A DNA stretch of 43,779 bases from JAXIPB01 sp045403155 (GTDB taxonomy: Bacteria > Actinomycetota > Actinomycetes > Mycobacteriales > Micromonosporaceae). Within the stretch, counting starts at the first letter, position 1. Each line of letters opens with the position of its first letter. The DNA is taken from NCBI GenBank assembly GCA_045403155.1, contig JAXIPB010000082.1:1-43779 (forward strand). The letters run 5' to 3'. Below the pieces are notes generated by a model. It saw only the letters and a list, made by a program, of their open reading frames with translations. It did no database searches and was not told the origin of the DNA. Below, piece after piece: positions 31,410 to 39,609 of this stretch. The translations under genes were made by a program, and so were the position numbers.

Positions 31410-32587
31410 TGCTCAGCGACGACGTCTACGACGCGCTCGACGCGCGACTCGCGCCGATCGACGCGGAGCTGGGCCGCCGCTACCCGGGCGAGGGGTTCAT
31501 CCGGCAGCCGGTGCACACGGTCTACGTGCCGGCGGACCGGTTCCGGCCCGGGCTGCCAGACTCGTACGGCCGGGCCGCGCTCGAGTCGATCGCGGTGCAC
31601 GGGCCGCTGCCGTTCGGCGAGGACGTGACCGCGCGGGTGCTGTCCAAACTGGAGCGTGAGCCGATCGAGGATCTGCGGATCGACTTCGAGGACGGGTACG
31701 GGGTGCGCGCCGACGACGAGGAGGACGTCGCCGCCCGTACCGCCGCGCAGGCGCTCGCCGACGGCGGCGCGCCCGCCGTCGTGGGCCTTCGATGCAAGAG
31801 CCTCGAGTCGACTACGCGGCGCCGGGCCGTACGGACGCTCGACGTGTTCCTGGACGCGCTCGGGCCGCCGCCCGAGGGATTTGTCATAACGCTGCCAAAG
31901 GTGAGTGCGGTCGAGCAGGTGGCGACGATGGTCGACCTCTGTGCCGACCTTGAGAACGTGCACGGACTCACCGAGGGTGCACTGCGGTTCGAGATTCAGA
32001 TCGAGACGCCGCCGGCGGTGCTGGGAGCGGACGGTGCCGCGACGGTCGCGAAGATGGTGCACGCGGCACGGGAGCGATGCACGGGGCTCCACTATGGAAC
32101 GTACGACTACAGCGCCTCCATCGGGATCGCCGCGCAGTACCAGAGCATGGAGCATCCGGCCGCCGACTACGCGAAGGCGGTGATGCAGGTCGCCGTGGCG
32201 GGCACCGGGGTGCGACTCTCGGACGGATCTACAAACGTCCTTCCCATCGGTGACACCGCGTCAGTCCGATCGGCCTGGGACCTGCACGCGCGCCTGGTGA
32301 GACGCTCGCTGGAGCGAGGTTTCTATCAGGGTTGGGACCTTCACCCGGCGCAGCTGCCCACCCGCTTTGGCGCGACGTACAGCTTCTTCCGCGAGGCGGC
32401 GCCCGCGGCCGTGGATCGGCTCGCTCGCTATCGCGAGCGCCGCGCCGGAGGCGATCAGCGCGGCCCAGTCCTGGACGAGCCCGCGACGGCCTGGGCACTG
32501 CAGCGGTTCCTGCTTCGTGGACTGGATTGCGGCGCACTCGATGCCGATGAGGTTGGGTTCGACCGGGCCAGCCTGGTGAGCCGATGA
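31409..32587 (+). CDS. DUF6986 family, HpcH/HpaI-like aldolase/lyase
   Basis: A 392-residue protein of the citrate-lyase beta/HpcH aldolase superfamily, the group commonly found with allantoin genes in actinobacteria. DLRIDFEDGYG holds metal-binding acids, FVITLPKVSAVEQVA and RFEIQIETPPAVLG supply the conserved Lys-Glu pair, and GLHYGTYDYSASIGIAAQYQSMEHPAADYAKAV and GWDLHPAQLPTRF follow. The reaction is not established; a lyase or aldolase acting on a C2-C4 acid linked to glyoxylate is a reasonable guess. It is translationally coupled to aceB and overlaps allB by four bases. Confidence 0.85.
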   Translation: MLSDDVYDALDARLAPIDAELGRRYPGEGFIRQPVHTVYVPADRFRPGLPDSYGRAALESIAVHGPLPFGEDVTARVLSKLEREPIEDLRIDFEDGYGVRADDEEDVAARTAAQALADGGAPAVVGLRCKSLESTTRRRAVRTLDVFLDALGPPPEGFVITLPKVSAVEQVATMVDLCADLENVHGLTEGALRFEIQIETPPAVLGADGAATVAKMVHAARERCTGLHYGTYDYSASIGIAAQYQSMEHPAADYAKAVMQVAVAGTGVRLSDGSTNVLPIGDTASVRSAWDLHARLVRRSLERGFYQGWDLHPAQLPTRFGATYSFFREAAPAAVDRLARYRERRAGGDQRGPVLDEPATAWALQRFLLRGLDCGALDADEVGFDRASLVSR

Positions 32588-33903
32588 CCGTGTACGACCT
32601 CGTGCTCCGGTCTCGTCGGGTGATGCTGCCCGACGGCGGGCGGCCGGCGTCGGTATGCGTGCGGGCGGGCAGGATCGCCGCCATCACACCGTACGACACC
32701 CAGTCCTATGGCCCGTTCGATCACGACCTCGGCGACGTCGCGCTCCTGCCCGGCCTGGTGGATACGCACGTGCATGTCAACGAGCCCGGTCGCACCGAAT
32801 GGGAGGGCTTCGCCACCGCCACACGGGCCGCGGCGGCCGGGGGAGTCACCACCATCATCGACATGCCGCTCAACTCGATCCCGCCCACCGTGGACACCGC
32901 GGCGCTGGAGACGAAGCGCAAGGCGGCGACCGGGCAGTGCCACGTCGATGTCGGCTTCTGGGGCGGCGCCGTGCCGGGTAACGCGACCGAACTGCCGGCG
33001 CTGCACGCGGCGGGAGTCTTCGGGTTCAAGTGTTTTCTCATCGACTCCGGCGTACCGGAGTTCCCACCGCTCGATCCGGCGGGGCTCGACGCCGCGCTGG
33101 CCGCGGTGGAGGCGCTGTTCGTGGTGCACGCGGAGGACCCTGGCTCGGTCCTTCCCGCACAATCGTCATCACGCTACGTGGATTTCGTGGCGTCACGTCC
33201 GCCCGCGGCGGAGGAGTCGGCCGTGGCGCTCGTGGTGGAGGCTGCGCGCCTGGCCGAGGCGCGGATTCACATCTTGCACCTGTCGGCGGCGAGTGTGGTG
33301 CCGATGCTGCACCGGGCGCAGGCCGACGGCGTGCGCGTCACCGCCGAGACCTGCCCGCACTATCTGGCGCTAGCGTCCGAGCAGGTGCCCGACGGCGCGA
33401 CCCAGTTCAAGTGTTGCCCGCCCATCCGCGACGCGGCGAACCGGGAGGAACTCTGGCGCGGGCTCGCCGACGGCGTGATCGACTGTGTCGTCTCCGACCA
33501 CTCACCCTGCACGCCTGATCTCAAGTGGCTCGACACCGGCGATTTCGCGGCCGCGTGGGGCGGCATCGCGTCGCTCCAGCTTGGACTGTCCATTGTGTGG
33601 ACCGCCGCCAGCGAGCGTGGCCACGCTCTGGACGATGTCGTTCGTTGGATGGCCCGTCGACCGGCCGACCTGGTTGGCCTGGCTGACAAGGGTCGCATCG
33701 AGGTGGGGGCGTCTGCGGACCTCGTCGCATTCGACCCGGACGCTACGCGTGTGGTCGATCCGGCCGGATTGCTCCACCGCCACGCCGTCACGCCGTACGC
33801 AGGGCAAACCCTGCGCGGGGTGGTCGGCGAGACGTGGCTGCGCGGCGTTCGGGTCGACGGTGTGACGCCGAGCGGGCGGTTATTGACGAGGAGATCCGTA
33901 TGA
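32584..33903 (+). CDS. allB: Allantoinase
   Basis: A 439-residue cyclic amidohydrolase that opens the hydantoin ring of allantoin to give allantoate. VDTHVHVNEPGRTEWEG is the first metal motif (HxH), FGFKCFLIDSG places the bridging Lys or its equivalent, HAEDP, ILHLSAA and TAETCPHYL supply further His ligands, and VVSDHSPC the catalytic Asp. The ATG overlaps the preceding stop and its own stop overlaps alc. Confidence 0.94.
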   Translation: MTVYDLVLRSRRVMLPDGGRPASVCVRAGRIAAITPYDTQSYGPFDHDLGDVALLPGLVDTHVHVNEPGRTEWEGFATATRAAAAGGVTTIIDMPLNSIPPTVDTAALETKRKAATGQCHVDVGFWGGAVPGNATELPALHAAGVFGFKCFLIDSGVPEFPPLDPAGLDAALAAVEALFVVHAEDPGSVLPAQSSSRYVDFVASRPPAAEESAVALVVEAARLAEARIHILHLSAASVVPMLHRAQADGVRVTAETCPHYLALASEQVPDGATQFKCCPPIRDAANREELWRGLADGVIDCVVSDHSPCTPDLKWLDTGDFAAAWGGIASLQLGLSIVWTAASERGHALDDVVRWMARRPADLVGLADKGRIEVGASADLVAFDPDATRVVDPAGLLHRHAVTPYAGQTLRGVVGETWLRGVRVDGVTPSGRLLTRRSV

Positions 33904-34874
33904 CGGAGTTTGCTTCCTTGCCCGATCTCGCGTCGAGATCGCTCGGCGGCGGTGTCGTGGCGTGCAACGACGAGTTCTTCGCTCCCGCCGACAGCCTGGT
34001 CGAGTCGGCGCCGGCCGTGTTCAATCCGAAGACGTTCGGTGCGAAGGGTCAGGTGTATGACGGATGGGAGACCCGGCGGCGGCGCCAACCAGGCCACGAC
34101 TGGGCGATCGTCCGCCTGGGCGCACCCGGCATCATCCGGGGTGTCGTCATCGATACGGCCTGGTTCACCGGGAACTTTCCACCGTTCGGGTCCGTCGAGG
34201 CATGCGAGGTCGAGGGATACCCGTCGCCGGACGAGCTCGCGGCCGCCGAGTGGTTCCAGATCGTCGGCAAGTCACCGCTGATGGGCGATACGGTCAACCC
34301 GTTCCCGGTGAAGTCGGACCGGCGGTTCACCCACGTGCGGCTGTCGATCTATCCCGACGGCGGCGTGGCCCGGCTCCGGGTGCATGGCGAGGCGGTGCCC
34401 GATCCGCGGCTGCTCGGCGTCGGTGGCTTCGTCGATCTGGCGGCGATGGAGAACGGCGGCCTGGTCATCGGGTGCAGCAACATGTTCTATGGGACGCCCA
34501 ACAACCTGTTGCTGCCAGGTCTGGCGAGAACCATGGGCGAGGGCTGGGAGACGGCTCGGCGCCGCGACGACGCCAACGACTGGGTTCTGGTACGCCTTGG
34601 CGTGCCCGGCGTGGTGCGCATGGTGGAACTGGACACGACCCATTTCAAGGGCAACGCACCCGGCGAGGCGATGGTGACCGGTGCCGACGCCTCTGTATCC
34701 GATGTGGACGCTCCCGCCGCCTGGTTCGGTGTCCTGCGGCGTACGCGCCTGCAGCCCGATACGCGGCACCGCTTCCTGGTGTCGCGTTCGGTGCGTAGGA
34801 CCACCCACGTGCGGCTCGATGTCTACCCCGACGGCGGTATGGCCCGCTTGCGCCTCCTCGGCGAACCGAGCTAG
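33900..34874 (+). CDS. alc: Allantoicase
   Basis: A 324-residue allantoicase that splits allantoate into ureidoglycolate and urea. It consists of two similar halves. GQVYDGWETRRRRQPGHDWAIVRLG and FTHVRLSIYPDGGVARLRVHGE in the first correspond to GEGWETARRRDDANDWVLVRLG and TTHVRLDVYPDGGMARLRLLGE in the second, each with the jelly-roll fold of the family. The ATG follows GAGGAG and overlaps the allB stop in ATGA. It is the last intact gene of the purine block. Confidence 0.95.
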   Translation: MTEFASLPDLASRSLGGGVVACNDEFFAPADSLVESAPAVFNPKTFGAKGQVYDGWETRRRRQPGHDWAIVRLGAPGIIRGVVIDTAWFTGNFPPFGSVEACEVEGYPSPDELAAAEWFQIVGKSPLMGDTVNPFPVKSDRRFTHVRLSIYPDGGVARLRVHGEAVPDPRLLGVGGFVDLAAMENGGLVIGCSNMFYGTPNNLLLPGLARTMGEGWETARRRDDANDWVLVRLGVPGVVRMVELDTTHFKGNAPGEAMVTGADASVSDVDAPAAWFGVLRRTRLQPDTRHRFLVSRSVRRTTHVRLDVYPDGGMARLRLLGEPS

Positions 34875-34876
34875 CA

Positions 34877-35090
34877 ATGACCGACGAGGCTTTCGACGAG
34901 GACGGCCGGGACGCGTCCGAGGTGATCCTGCTGACGGCGAACGGCGTCTACCGTTGGCGCGGCCGAACCATGGGGCAGACGATTCTCCGCGCCCATCTCG
35001 GAACGCTGCTCCTGACGAACCTCCGGCTGGTCTTCGTATCCTCGGGCCGTAAGGATGTCTGGTTGAAGATGGCCTGGGCCAGCCTCGGTC
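34877..35090 (+). pseudogene. Truncated GRAM/PH-like domain gene
   Basis: From the ATG two bases past alc, about 68 residues look genuine (VILLTANGVYRWRGRTMGQTI, then GTLLLTNLRLVFVSSGRKDVWLKM). This is the N-terminal half of a GRAM/PH-like domain of the kind found in small bacterial proteins. After about 35080 the frame continues but the residues become arginine- and proline-rich and lie antisense to the copper-protein gene, so the true C-terminus is gone. The break marks the left boundary of the accessory region. The function of the parent protein is unknown. Confidence 0.6.
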
Positions 35091-35144
35091 GACAACGACC
35101 ACAACGGACGAGCGGTGCAACGCTACCTCCGTCCAGCGAGGGAG

Positions 35145-35552
35145 TTAGCCGAGCGCGGCAAGCAATTCCCGGCACGCCTGCTCGCAGCGCCGGCATTCCT
35201 CCGCGCACACCCGGCAATGCTCGTGCATTCCGGCATGGCTGGCGCACTCATCACCGCAAGCCTTGCAAGCCTGCGCACATGCTTGCAGCACGGCACGGGT
35301 TAGATTGGCGTCGTAGCCGGTGTGCCGGGACAAGATGCGGCCAGTGGTGTCGCAGATGTCCGCGCAGTCAAGGTTCGTGCGGATGCACTTGGTCAGCTCC
35401 GCGACCATCGCCTCGCTCAAACACGCGTCCGCGCACGCCGTACACGTCTGGGAGCAGTCGAAGCACGCCTCGATGCTGGCCGACAGGACCCGCTTGTCAA
35501 TTCCACCCAAGTCCATGGGGTAGGTGTCCAACATTGCGCTCGCCTGGCTCAT
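35145..35552 (-). CDS. Cysteine-rich four-helix copper-storage-like protein (DUF326)
   Basis: A 135-residue protein whose cysteines recur at helix spacing: EACFDCSQTCTACADAC, NLDCADICD, QACAQACKACGDEC, HCRVCAEECRRCEQAC. This is the Csp/DUF326 pattern, where a four-helix bundle lines its core with Cys to hold many Cu(I) ions. No signal peptide is visible, so it would act in the cytoplasm. The ATG at 35552 is four bases after GGAGG and is preferred; in-frame ATGs at 35555 and 35576 are possible. It may store or detoxify copper. Confidence 0.85.
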   Translation of the reverse strand: MSQASAMLDTYPMDLGGIDKRVLSASIEACFDCSQTCTACADACLSEAMVAELTKCIRTNLDCADICDTTGRILSRHTGYDANLTRAVLQACAQACKACGDECASHAGMHEHCRVCAEECRRCEQACRELLAALG

Positions 35553-35800
35553 CATGCCTCCAGTCTGTGTCTGCATTCGTTGGGCTCACACCCGTTCTAC
35601 ACCCGGCCAACGGCCGACCAGAGGCGTTTGGCAAGTCTGCCTCTTCACCACGAAGAAGTAGATGGACGGCCGTCGGCATCGATCGGTGGTGGCCCGCCGG
35701 TCGGGCCCGACTGTCACGCCGGATCGACGGGAAAGGTGCCCTCGACAGGTTCGTCGATCTCCAGATCAACGATCACGGTCGGCTGCAGGCGGAGTAGACC

Positions 35801-35839
35801 CAGGGTCGAGCTTCAGGGTGAGTCCAGGGTAGGACCCTG
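35801..35839. promoter_or_regulatory. Repeated CAGGGT operator-like element before pspC-like gene
   Basis: CAGGGT occurs at 35801, 35814 and 35825, and the third copy forms a perfect hairpin with ACCCTG (35834-35839) around AGG. The stretch 35577-35800 before it contains only what look like gene remnants, for example a 20-residue minus-strand piece near 35720-35785. The element resembles a MerR-type or other metal-responsive operator, but no regulator gene is adjacent. Confidence 0.35.
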
Positions 35840-35907
35840 ATGGCAGTGAGTCGCCACGAGCGCATCCTGGAGGTCGTACGTCAGACCGCCGAGAGAGGTA
35901 TACCGCC

Positions 35908-36162
35908 GTGAACGACATCCATCAGCGCTTCCGCAATCAAGGGCTTGTACGCCCCGCACAGGGACGCCTGTTGGCCGGCGTCGTGGCCGGGCTGGGCCGT
36001 CGCTTCGGGATCGACCCGTGGCCCGCCCGCCTCCTGTTCATCCTGATCTTGATGGTCATTCCGGGCAGCCAAATTCTCATCTACCCGGTCCTGTGGATCC
36101 TGATGCCGGCCGAGCAGCGCCCCGAGTCCGCCCAGTCACCGCTCCCGCGTGCCGCGGCGTAG
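35908..36162 (+). CDS. PspC-domain membrane protein
   Basis: An 84-residue protein with a PspC domain. GRLLAGVVAGLGRRFGIDPWPARLLFIL contains the conserved AGVxAGLA-like motif and leads into one or two hydrophobic helices (LILMVIPGSQILIYPVLWILMP), followed by a short polar tail. Such proteins belong to envelope-stress responses. It begins at a GTG overlapping the TGA of a 23-codon frame (35837-35908) that reads MAVSRHERILEVVRQTAERG, possibly the remnant of a regulator's start. Confidence 0.8.
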   Translation: MNDIHQRFRNQGLVRPAQGRLLAGVVAGLGRRFGIDPWPARLLFILILMVIPGSQILIYPVLWILMPAEQRPESAQSPLPRAAA

Positions 36163-36376
36163 CGGTCGTTACGTGAGGTACGCCACGTGCGCCGGCCCGG
36201 CCGTCCCACGCCCGTGCGCGCAGGGACACCGGGCTGCAGTCTGCGGCTAGTGGGCGGCGCACCGCGCATATCGCTGGCGGCGCCCGCACCGCCGGAGCGA
36301 CACGGCACTGTGCGTGACCACGTCGTCAGCCGATGTGCCCCCACCGTCCACGTGATCGGGCGGCTAGTCTGACGCG

Positions 36377-36549
36377 GTGGCAGCGCGTCCCGAGCAGACC
36401 ATGGGCCGTCGCACGCGACGGTCTTGCGGTCTCTCCGGGGTAACCCCGGGGGCGTACCAGGTATCACCGCACGGCACCGCATGCGCGCCCCGGCGCTTCG
36501 CGCTGCACTGCGCACGCACGACGGGGACACGTCGGGGCGCGCTGCCCAC
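36377..36549 (+). ncRNA. Candidate retron msr-msd RNA
   Basis: The 415 bases between pspC and the reverse transcriptase have no convincing ORF but strong pairing. GTGGCAGCGCG (36377-36387) pairs with CGCGCTGCCCAC (36538-36549) with one bulged base, enclosing about 150 bases; this is the position and spacing of retron a1/a2 arms. Inside are perfect stems CCGTCG/CGACGG (36406-36421), CCGGGG/CCCCGG (36435-36449) and CCCCG/CGGGG (36488-36492 with 36533-36537). The last is extendable to ten bases as GCGCGCCCCG/CGGGGCGCGC, which competes with a2. A GAGC after the left arm could hold the branching guanosine. The fold was done by eye; GC-rich sequence gives chance stems. Confidence 0.5.
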
Positions 36550-36577
36550 ACCTCCCGGACTGAAGTGATCCCGGTCC

Positions 36578-38044
36578 ATGGACTTCGCCGGCGAGATCGT
36601 CGACGCAACCATCGAGGCAGCGGCCCGCGCGGCCGCCCGAGCGGCCCGCCAGGCGTATCGCCAGGAGGTTCGCCGGGCGGAGCGCAGCGACCGACACGCG
36701 GCCGCGGTCGGCGCCGGGCTGACCGGTAATCAAATCGCGACCGCCCTGGCCGATGCCTACCTCGCCGCAGGCGTTTGGCGCCGGCCGGCGCTCACCGGTG
36801 CGACCCGCACAGTACTCGGCACAGCTCCCCGGTGGATCTACGACGTATTGAACGAGATCCTCGGCGCCTATCACCATCCGCCCGCGGATCGTCCGCGGGA
36901 ACTCGCCCGATTCATCGCACGGTTGCGCTCGTTCCGCGCCAATGTCCCGGGAGCGCCGGGAGCGTCCCCATCGACCAAGTCGCTGCGGATCCACGCCCGG
37001 CCAGTCACGCCGACCGGTACCGTGCGGCGGCCGTGGGGCACGCCACTGCTAGACGATGTGGCGGACATAGCGGCATGGCTTGGATTATCCATTTTGGAGC
37101 TTGACTGGTACGCCGACCCGCGGGGGATGAATCGACGGGCTAGTGACCGTCGGCTGCGACACTACCGGTACCTGTGGCTCAACGGTCGGCTCATCGAGGC
37201 GCCCAAGCCGAGACTGCGAGCGCTCCAACGAGCCGTCCTGGCCGACGTGTTGAGCGTCATCCCGACCCATCCGGCGGCGCACGGATTCGTCCGGACCCGC
37301 TCTCCCCACACATTCGCTGCGCCGCACGCCGGGCAGCCCATGGTCATCCGGCTGGACGTGACGTCCTTCTTCGCGGCGGTGACGGCGACCCGGGTCTACG
37401 GGCTCTTCCGTGCGGCCGGCTACCCGGAACACGTGGCGCACACATTGACTGCTCTGTGCACCACCCGAACTCCGCCCGGGGTGCTCCGTACCGCGTCCGC
37501 GAACGTTCCGGACCGGGACTACCGGCTCGCCCTGCTCCGCACCCCACATCTGCCCCAAGGAGCGCCGACGTCGCCATCGCTCGCGAACATGTGTGGTTTC
37601 CGGTTGGACCGGCGGCTGTCCGGACTGGCGCAGGCGTACCAGGCCCGTTACACCCGATACGCCGACGACCTCGCCTTCTCAGGGCGCTTCACCAGCTCTG
37701 GCGCGTCACGCTTCGTTGAGCGGGCGAGCGCGATCGTGGCGGATGAGGGTTTCCGGGTGAACCCTGCGAAGACCCGCATCCGCGGACGTGGTGATCGGCA
37801 GGCGCTCGCTGGACTCGTGGTGAACGCATCGCCGGCCGTGCCGCGGCCTGAGTACGACGCCCTTCGCGCACTGATGCACAACGCCGTCCGCACCGGGCTC
37901 GACGAGCAGAACCGCGATGGGCATGCCGACTTCGTGTCCTACCTCGCCGGCCGTATCGCCTGGGTCGGGCACCGGCACCCGGCGCGGGCGGCCAAGCTCC
38001 AGGTCCTCTTCTCTCGGGCCCTCGACGCTAGCGCTCCCCCGTGA
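36578..38044 (+). CDS. Retron-type reverse transcriptase
   Basis: A 488-residue reverse transcriptase. Palm motif A is VIRLDVTSFFAAV with catalytic Asp260, motif B is LPQGAPTSPSLANMCGFRLD, and motif C is TRYADDLAFSG with Asp363 and Asp364. The order and spacing of APKPRLRALQRAVLADVLS, HPAAHGFVRTRS and KTRIRGRGDRQ match bacterial retron RTs. The first 130 or so residues are an Ala/Arg-rich helix and an unassigned domain. The retron NAxxH motif appears as FAAPH and VTG as LAG, so the RNA-recognition regions diverge. The size resembles Mx162-type myxobacterial retron RTs, which also carry an N-terminal extension (from memory). An in-frame TGA just upstream fixes the ATG, whose ribosome site is weak. 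No effector gene is adjacent. Confidence 0.88.
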   Translation: MDFAGEIVDATIEAAARAAARAARQAYRQEVRRAERSDRHAAAVGAGLTGNQIATALADAYLAAGVWRRPALTGATRTVLGTAPRWIYDVLNEILGAYHHPPADRPRELARFIARLRSFRANVPGAPGASPSTKSLRIHARPVTPTGTVRRPWGTPLLDDVADIAAWLGLSILELDWYADPRGMNRRASDRRLRHYRYLWLNGRLIEAPKPRLRALQRAVLADVLSVIPTHPAAHGFVRTRSPHTFAAPHAGQPMVIRLDVTSFFAAVTATRVYGLFRAAGYPEHVAHTLTALCTTRTPPGVLRTASANVPDRDYRLALLRTPHLPQGAPTSPSLANMCGFRLDRRLSGLAQAYQARYTRYADDLAFSGRFTSSGASRFVERASAIVADEGFRVNPAKTRIRGRGDRQALAGLVVNASPAVPRPEYDALRALMHNAVRTGLDEQNRDGHADFVSYLAGRIAWVGHRHPARAAKLQVLFSRALDASAPP

Positions 38045-38077
38045 GTGTGGACCTACGCCGGCGGTTAGAGCGGGCGG

Positions 38078-38278
38078 TCACGCTTCCCAACCGCTGCTGA
38101 TAGCAGCATCGACGGTTTCGTGGCTGGTCAGACCAAGAAGCGTGGTTGCTTTATGGATCGGTCTGTCCGATGCGAGAACGATGATGACGGCGTCAGGCTT
38201 GAGGAGCCGATATACAACGGCGCTGGCACATCGCACCACCAGCGCCAGCGTGCGACCTATGCCCTGACGGCTGAACAT
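38078..38278 (-). CDS. Possible small hypothetical protein
   Basis: A 66-residue frame (ends with TTLLGLTSHETVDAAISSGWEA) in the 430-base stretch between the reverse transcriptase and arsR. The composition is protein-like and less GC-biased than the opposite strand, but there is no ribosome site before the ATG. A plus-strand frame (38120-38455, ending in GPLVEYLDRWLLNALR) competes with it. I do not recognise either. It could be a decayed fragment. Confidence 0.25.
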   Translation of the reverse strand: MFSRQGIGRTLALVVRCASAVVYRLLKPDAVIIVLASDRPIHKATTLLGLTSHETVDAAISSGWEA

Positions 38279-38476
38279 GCTGAATGGCCGATCGGTATTG
38301 GCGCACCTCGAGGGCGTCCGCCGCCGCGGCCGGCCCCCAAAGCGGCCGCTAACGACTCGGCGACCCGACGGGTACGTCGGCTACCGCTGTGGCCCAACCG
38401 GCTGGGCCCCTTGGTCGAGTACCTCGACCGCTGGCTACTAAACGCTCTGCGGTGACACAGCGCCGCGTCGGGCTGA

Positions 38477-38845
38477 TCACGCCCGAGCGACCGCGGGCGC
38501 GTCCAGCAGCCCGGCGAGCTGGCGCATGTTGGCCGCGACGGGCCAGTAGAACACCCAAGTACCGCGACGTTCGCCTTCGATGAGGCCAGCCTCACGCAGC
38601 ACCCTCAGGTGATGGGAAATGGTCGGACCCGAGACCGCGAAGTCACCGCCGGTGAGGTCACAGACGCAGATCTCTCCATTGGGAGCGGAGGTGATGCGTG
38701 AGAGCAGTCGCAGCCGAATCGGGTCGCCGAGAGCCTTGAACATCCGGGCCAAGTCCGAGGCCTGGGCTGGGTTGAGCGACGCCTCGCTGATCGGTGTGCA
38801 GCATGCCTCACCGGCGGGGTCTAGCACGACGAGCTGTTTCGACAT
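38477..38845 (-). CDS. arsR: ArsR/SmtB-family metal-responsive repressor
   Basis: A 122-residue ArsR repressor. The winged helix runs through residues 30-105 (ARMFKALGDPIRLRLLSRI, then PTISHHLRVLREAGLIEGERRGTWVFYW). Cys60 and Cys62 in ICVCDL form the arsenite-binding pair of classical ArsR proteins, and an extra Cys-Cys pair lies at residues 15-16. It is divergent from the Cys-rich gene at 38969 and probably represses that operon and itself through the TGTTTCGA sites in the shared promoter region. Confidence 0.92.
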   Translation of the reverse strand: MSKQLVVLDPAGEACCTPISEASLNPAQASDLARMFKALGDPIRLRLLSRITSAPNGEICVCDLTGGDFAVSGPTISHHLRVLREAGLIEGERRGTWVFYWPVAANMRQLAGLLDAPAVARA

Positions 38846-38902
38846 GGCTCTAGGTTGACAGATCTCGAAACAACGTGCAAGCTAGGGTCGACACTGTTTC
38901 GA
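38835..38902. promoter_or_regulatory. ArsR-type operator sites in the divergent promoter region
   Basis: TGTTTCGA occurs at 38835-38842 and 38895-38902, and its complement TCGAAACA at 38865-38872. A TTGACA -35 box at 38855-38860 lies between. A related AGTTTCGA (39669-39676) stands before the FAD gene. The repeated core is a good candidate for the ArsR binding site. Confidence 0.5.
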
Positions 38903-38968
38903 CGACCATCAAGACAGATAGTTCGAACCCTCGTCTTGGACTTCGCAATCGAGAACACAGGAGCAGAC

Positions 38969-39208
38969 ATGACGACCCATACCACAGCGAGCAGGACGGG
39001 TGCGCACGCCAGCGACTCGATGGAGGACGCGTCAACCGCGTCGCAGCGTGCATGCTGCGGCAACCCCGTGACGACCGCAGTGACCGCCGTCGAGCCGGAC
39101 GCGGGTACCTGCTGCGGGACGCTAGCCGAGGCGCAGCAGTCCGGAGGGTGCTGCGGAACGGCGGCCAGGGCTCAGGCCGTCGCCGCCGGTGCTGGGTGCT
39201 GCGGATGA
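38969..39208 (+). CDS. Small protein with four Cys-Cys-Gly motifs
   Basis: A 79-residue protein, mostly Ala, Thr, Gly and Ser, with Cys only as four Cys-Cys-Gly units at residues 29-31, 48-50, 61-63 and 77-79, the last forming the C-terminus. It has no hydrophobic core and is probably unfolded without metal, like a metallothionein. AGGAG precedes the ATG. It stands between two ArsR genes, ahead of an FAD enzyme that ends in the same GAGCCG sequence. Binding of arsenite or another thiophilic metal(loid) is the natural inference. I know of no described family with this exact pattern. Confidence 0.75.
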   Translation: MTTHTTASRTGAHASDSMEDASTASQRACCGNPVTTAVTAVEPDAGTCCGTLAEAQQSGGCCGTAARAQAVAAGAGCCG

Positions 39209-39223
39209 CGACGACCTGATAGA

Positions 39224-39247
39224 GTTAATCGCCTATCGCCGATTAAC
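39224..39247. promoter_or_regulatory. Perfect inverted repeat operator before the second ArsR gene
   Basis: GTTAATCG and CGATTAAC pair perfectly with an eight-base spacer, 20 bases before the GTG start. The AT-rich palindrome stands out from its surroundings and is the expected type of ArsR/SmtB operator, different from the TGTTTCGA sites of the first ArsR. Confidence 0.6.
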
Positions 39248-39267
39248 GATGATATTGAGGGCGTCTG

Positions 39268-39609
39268 GTGGAGCTGCTGAACCGAACGACCGCACAGGAG
39301 TACGCGTCCTGGTTCAAGGCGCTGGCCGACCCGACCCGGGTGCAGCTGCTCGAGCTGGTTGCCCGGACTGGAAGGCCGATGAGCGTGGGGGAGCTCGTAG
39401 CCGCGATGGGTCTGGCTCAGTCCACCGTGTCGCAGCACCTGAAAGTGCTCGCCGACGTGCGATTCGTGCTCGTCGAGCCGGTGGGCAACGCCCGCCTCTA
39501 CCGAATCAACGACGCCTGTGTCTCCTGTTTCCCGTCGGCCGCCGATGTGGTCATGGGCCGGCCCGCCCCGCGAACCCCGTTGGGGATTGATGCCAGCCCA
39601 GCCGACTGA
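39268..39609 (+). CDS. ArsR-family transcriptional regulator
   Basis: A 113-residue winged-helix repressor (WFKALADPTRVQLLELVA, then QSTVSQHLKVLADVRFVLVEPVGNARLYRIN) with a C-terminal Cys pair in CVSCFP in place of the Cys-x-Cys in the DNA-binding helix. This suggests a different metal site from the first ArsR. GTG start without a strong ribosome site. It lies between the CCG protein and the FAD enzyme and probably controls the latter, from the palindrome at 39224-39247. Confidence 0.88.
   Translation: MELLNRTTAQEYASWFKALADPTRVQLLELVARTGRPMSVGELVAAMGLAQSTVSQHLKVLADVRFVLVEPVGNARLYRINDACVSCFPSAADVVMGRPAPRTPLGIDASPAD

Noticed and set aside
34877..35797. A single 306-residue protein starting after alc
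   Set aside because: Only the first 68 residues resemble a folded domain; the remainder is antisense to the Cys-rich gene or reads through remnant sequence.
38120..38455. Plus-strand 111-residue frame between the reverse transcriptase and arsR, considered as a retron effector
   Set aside because: Composition is mixed, there is no ribosome site or recognisable domain, and it overlaps an equally plausible minus-strand frame; the evidence does not favour either.
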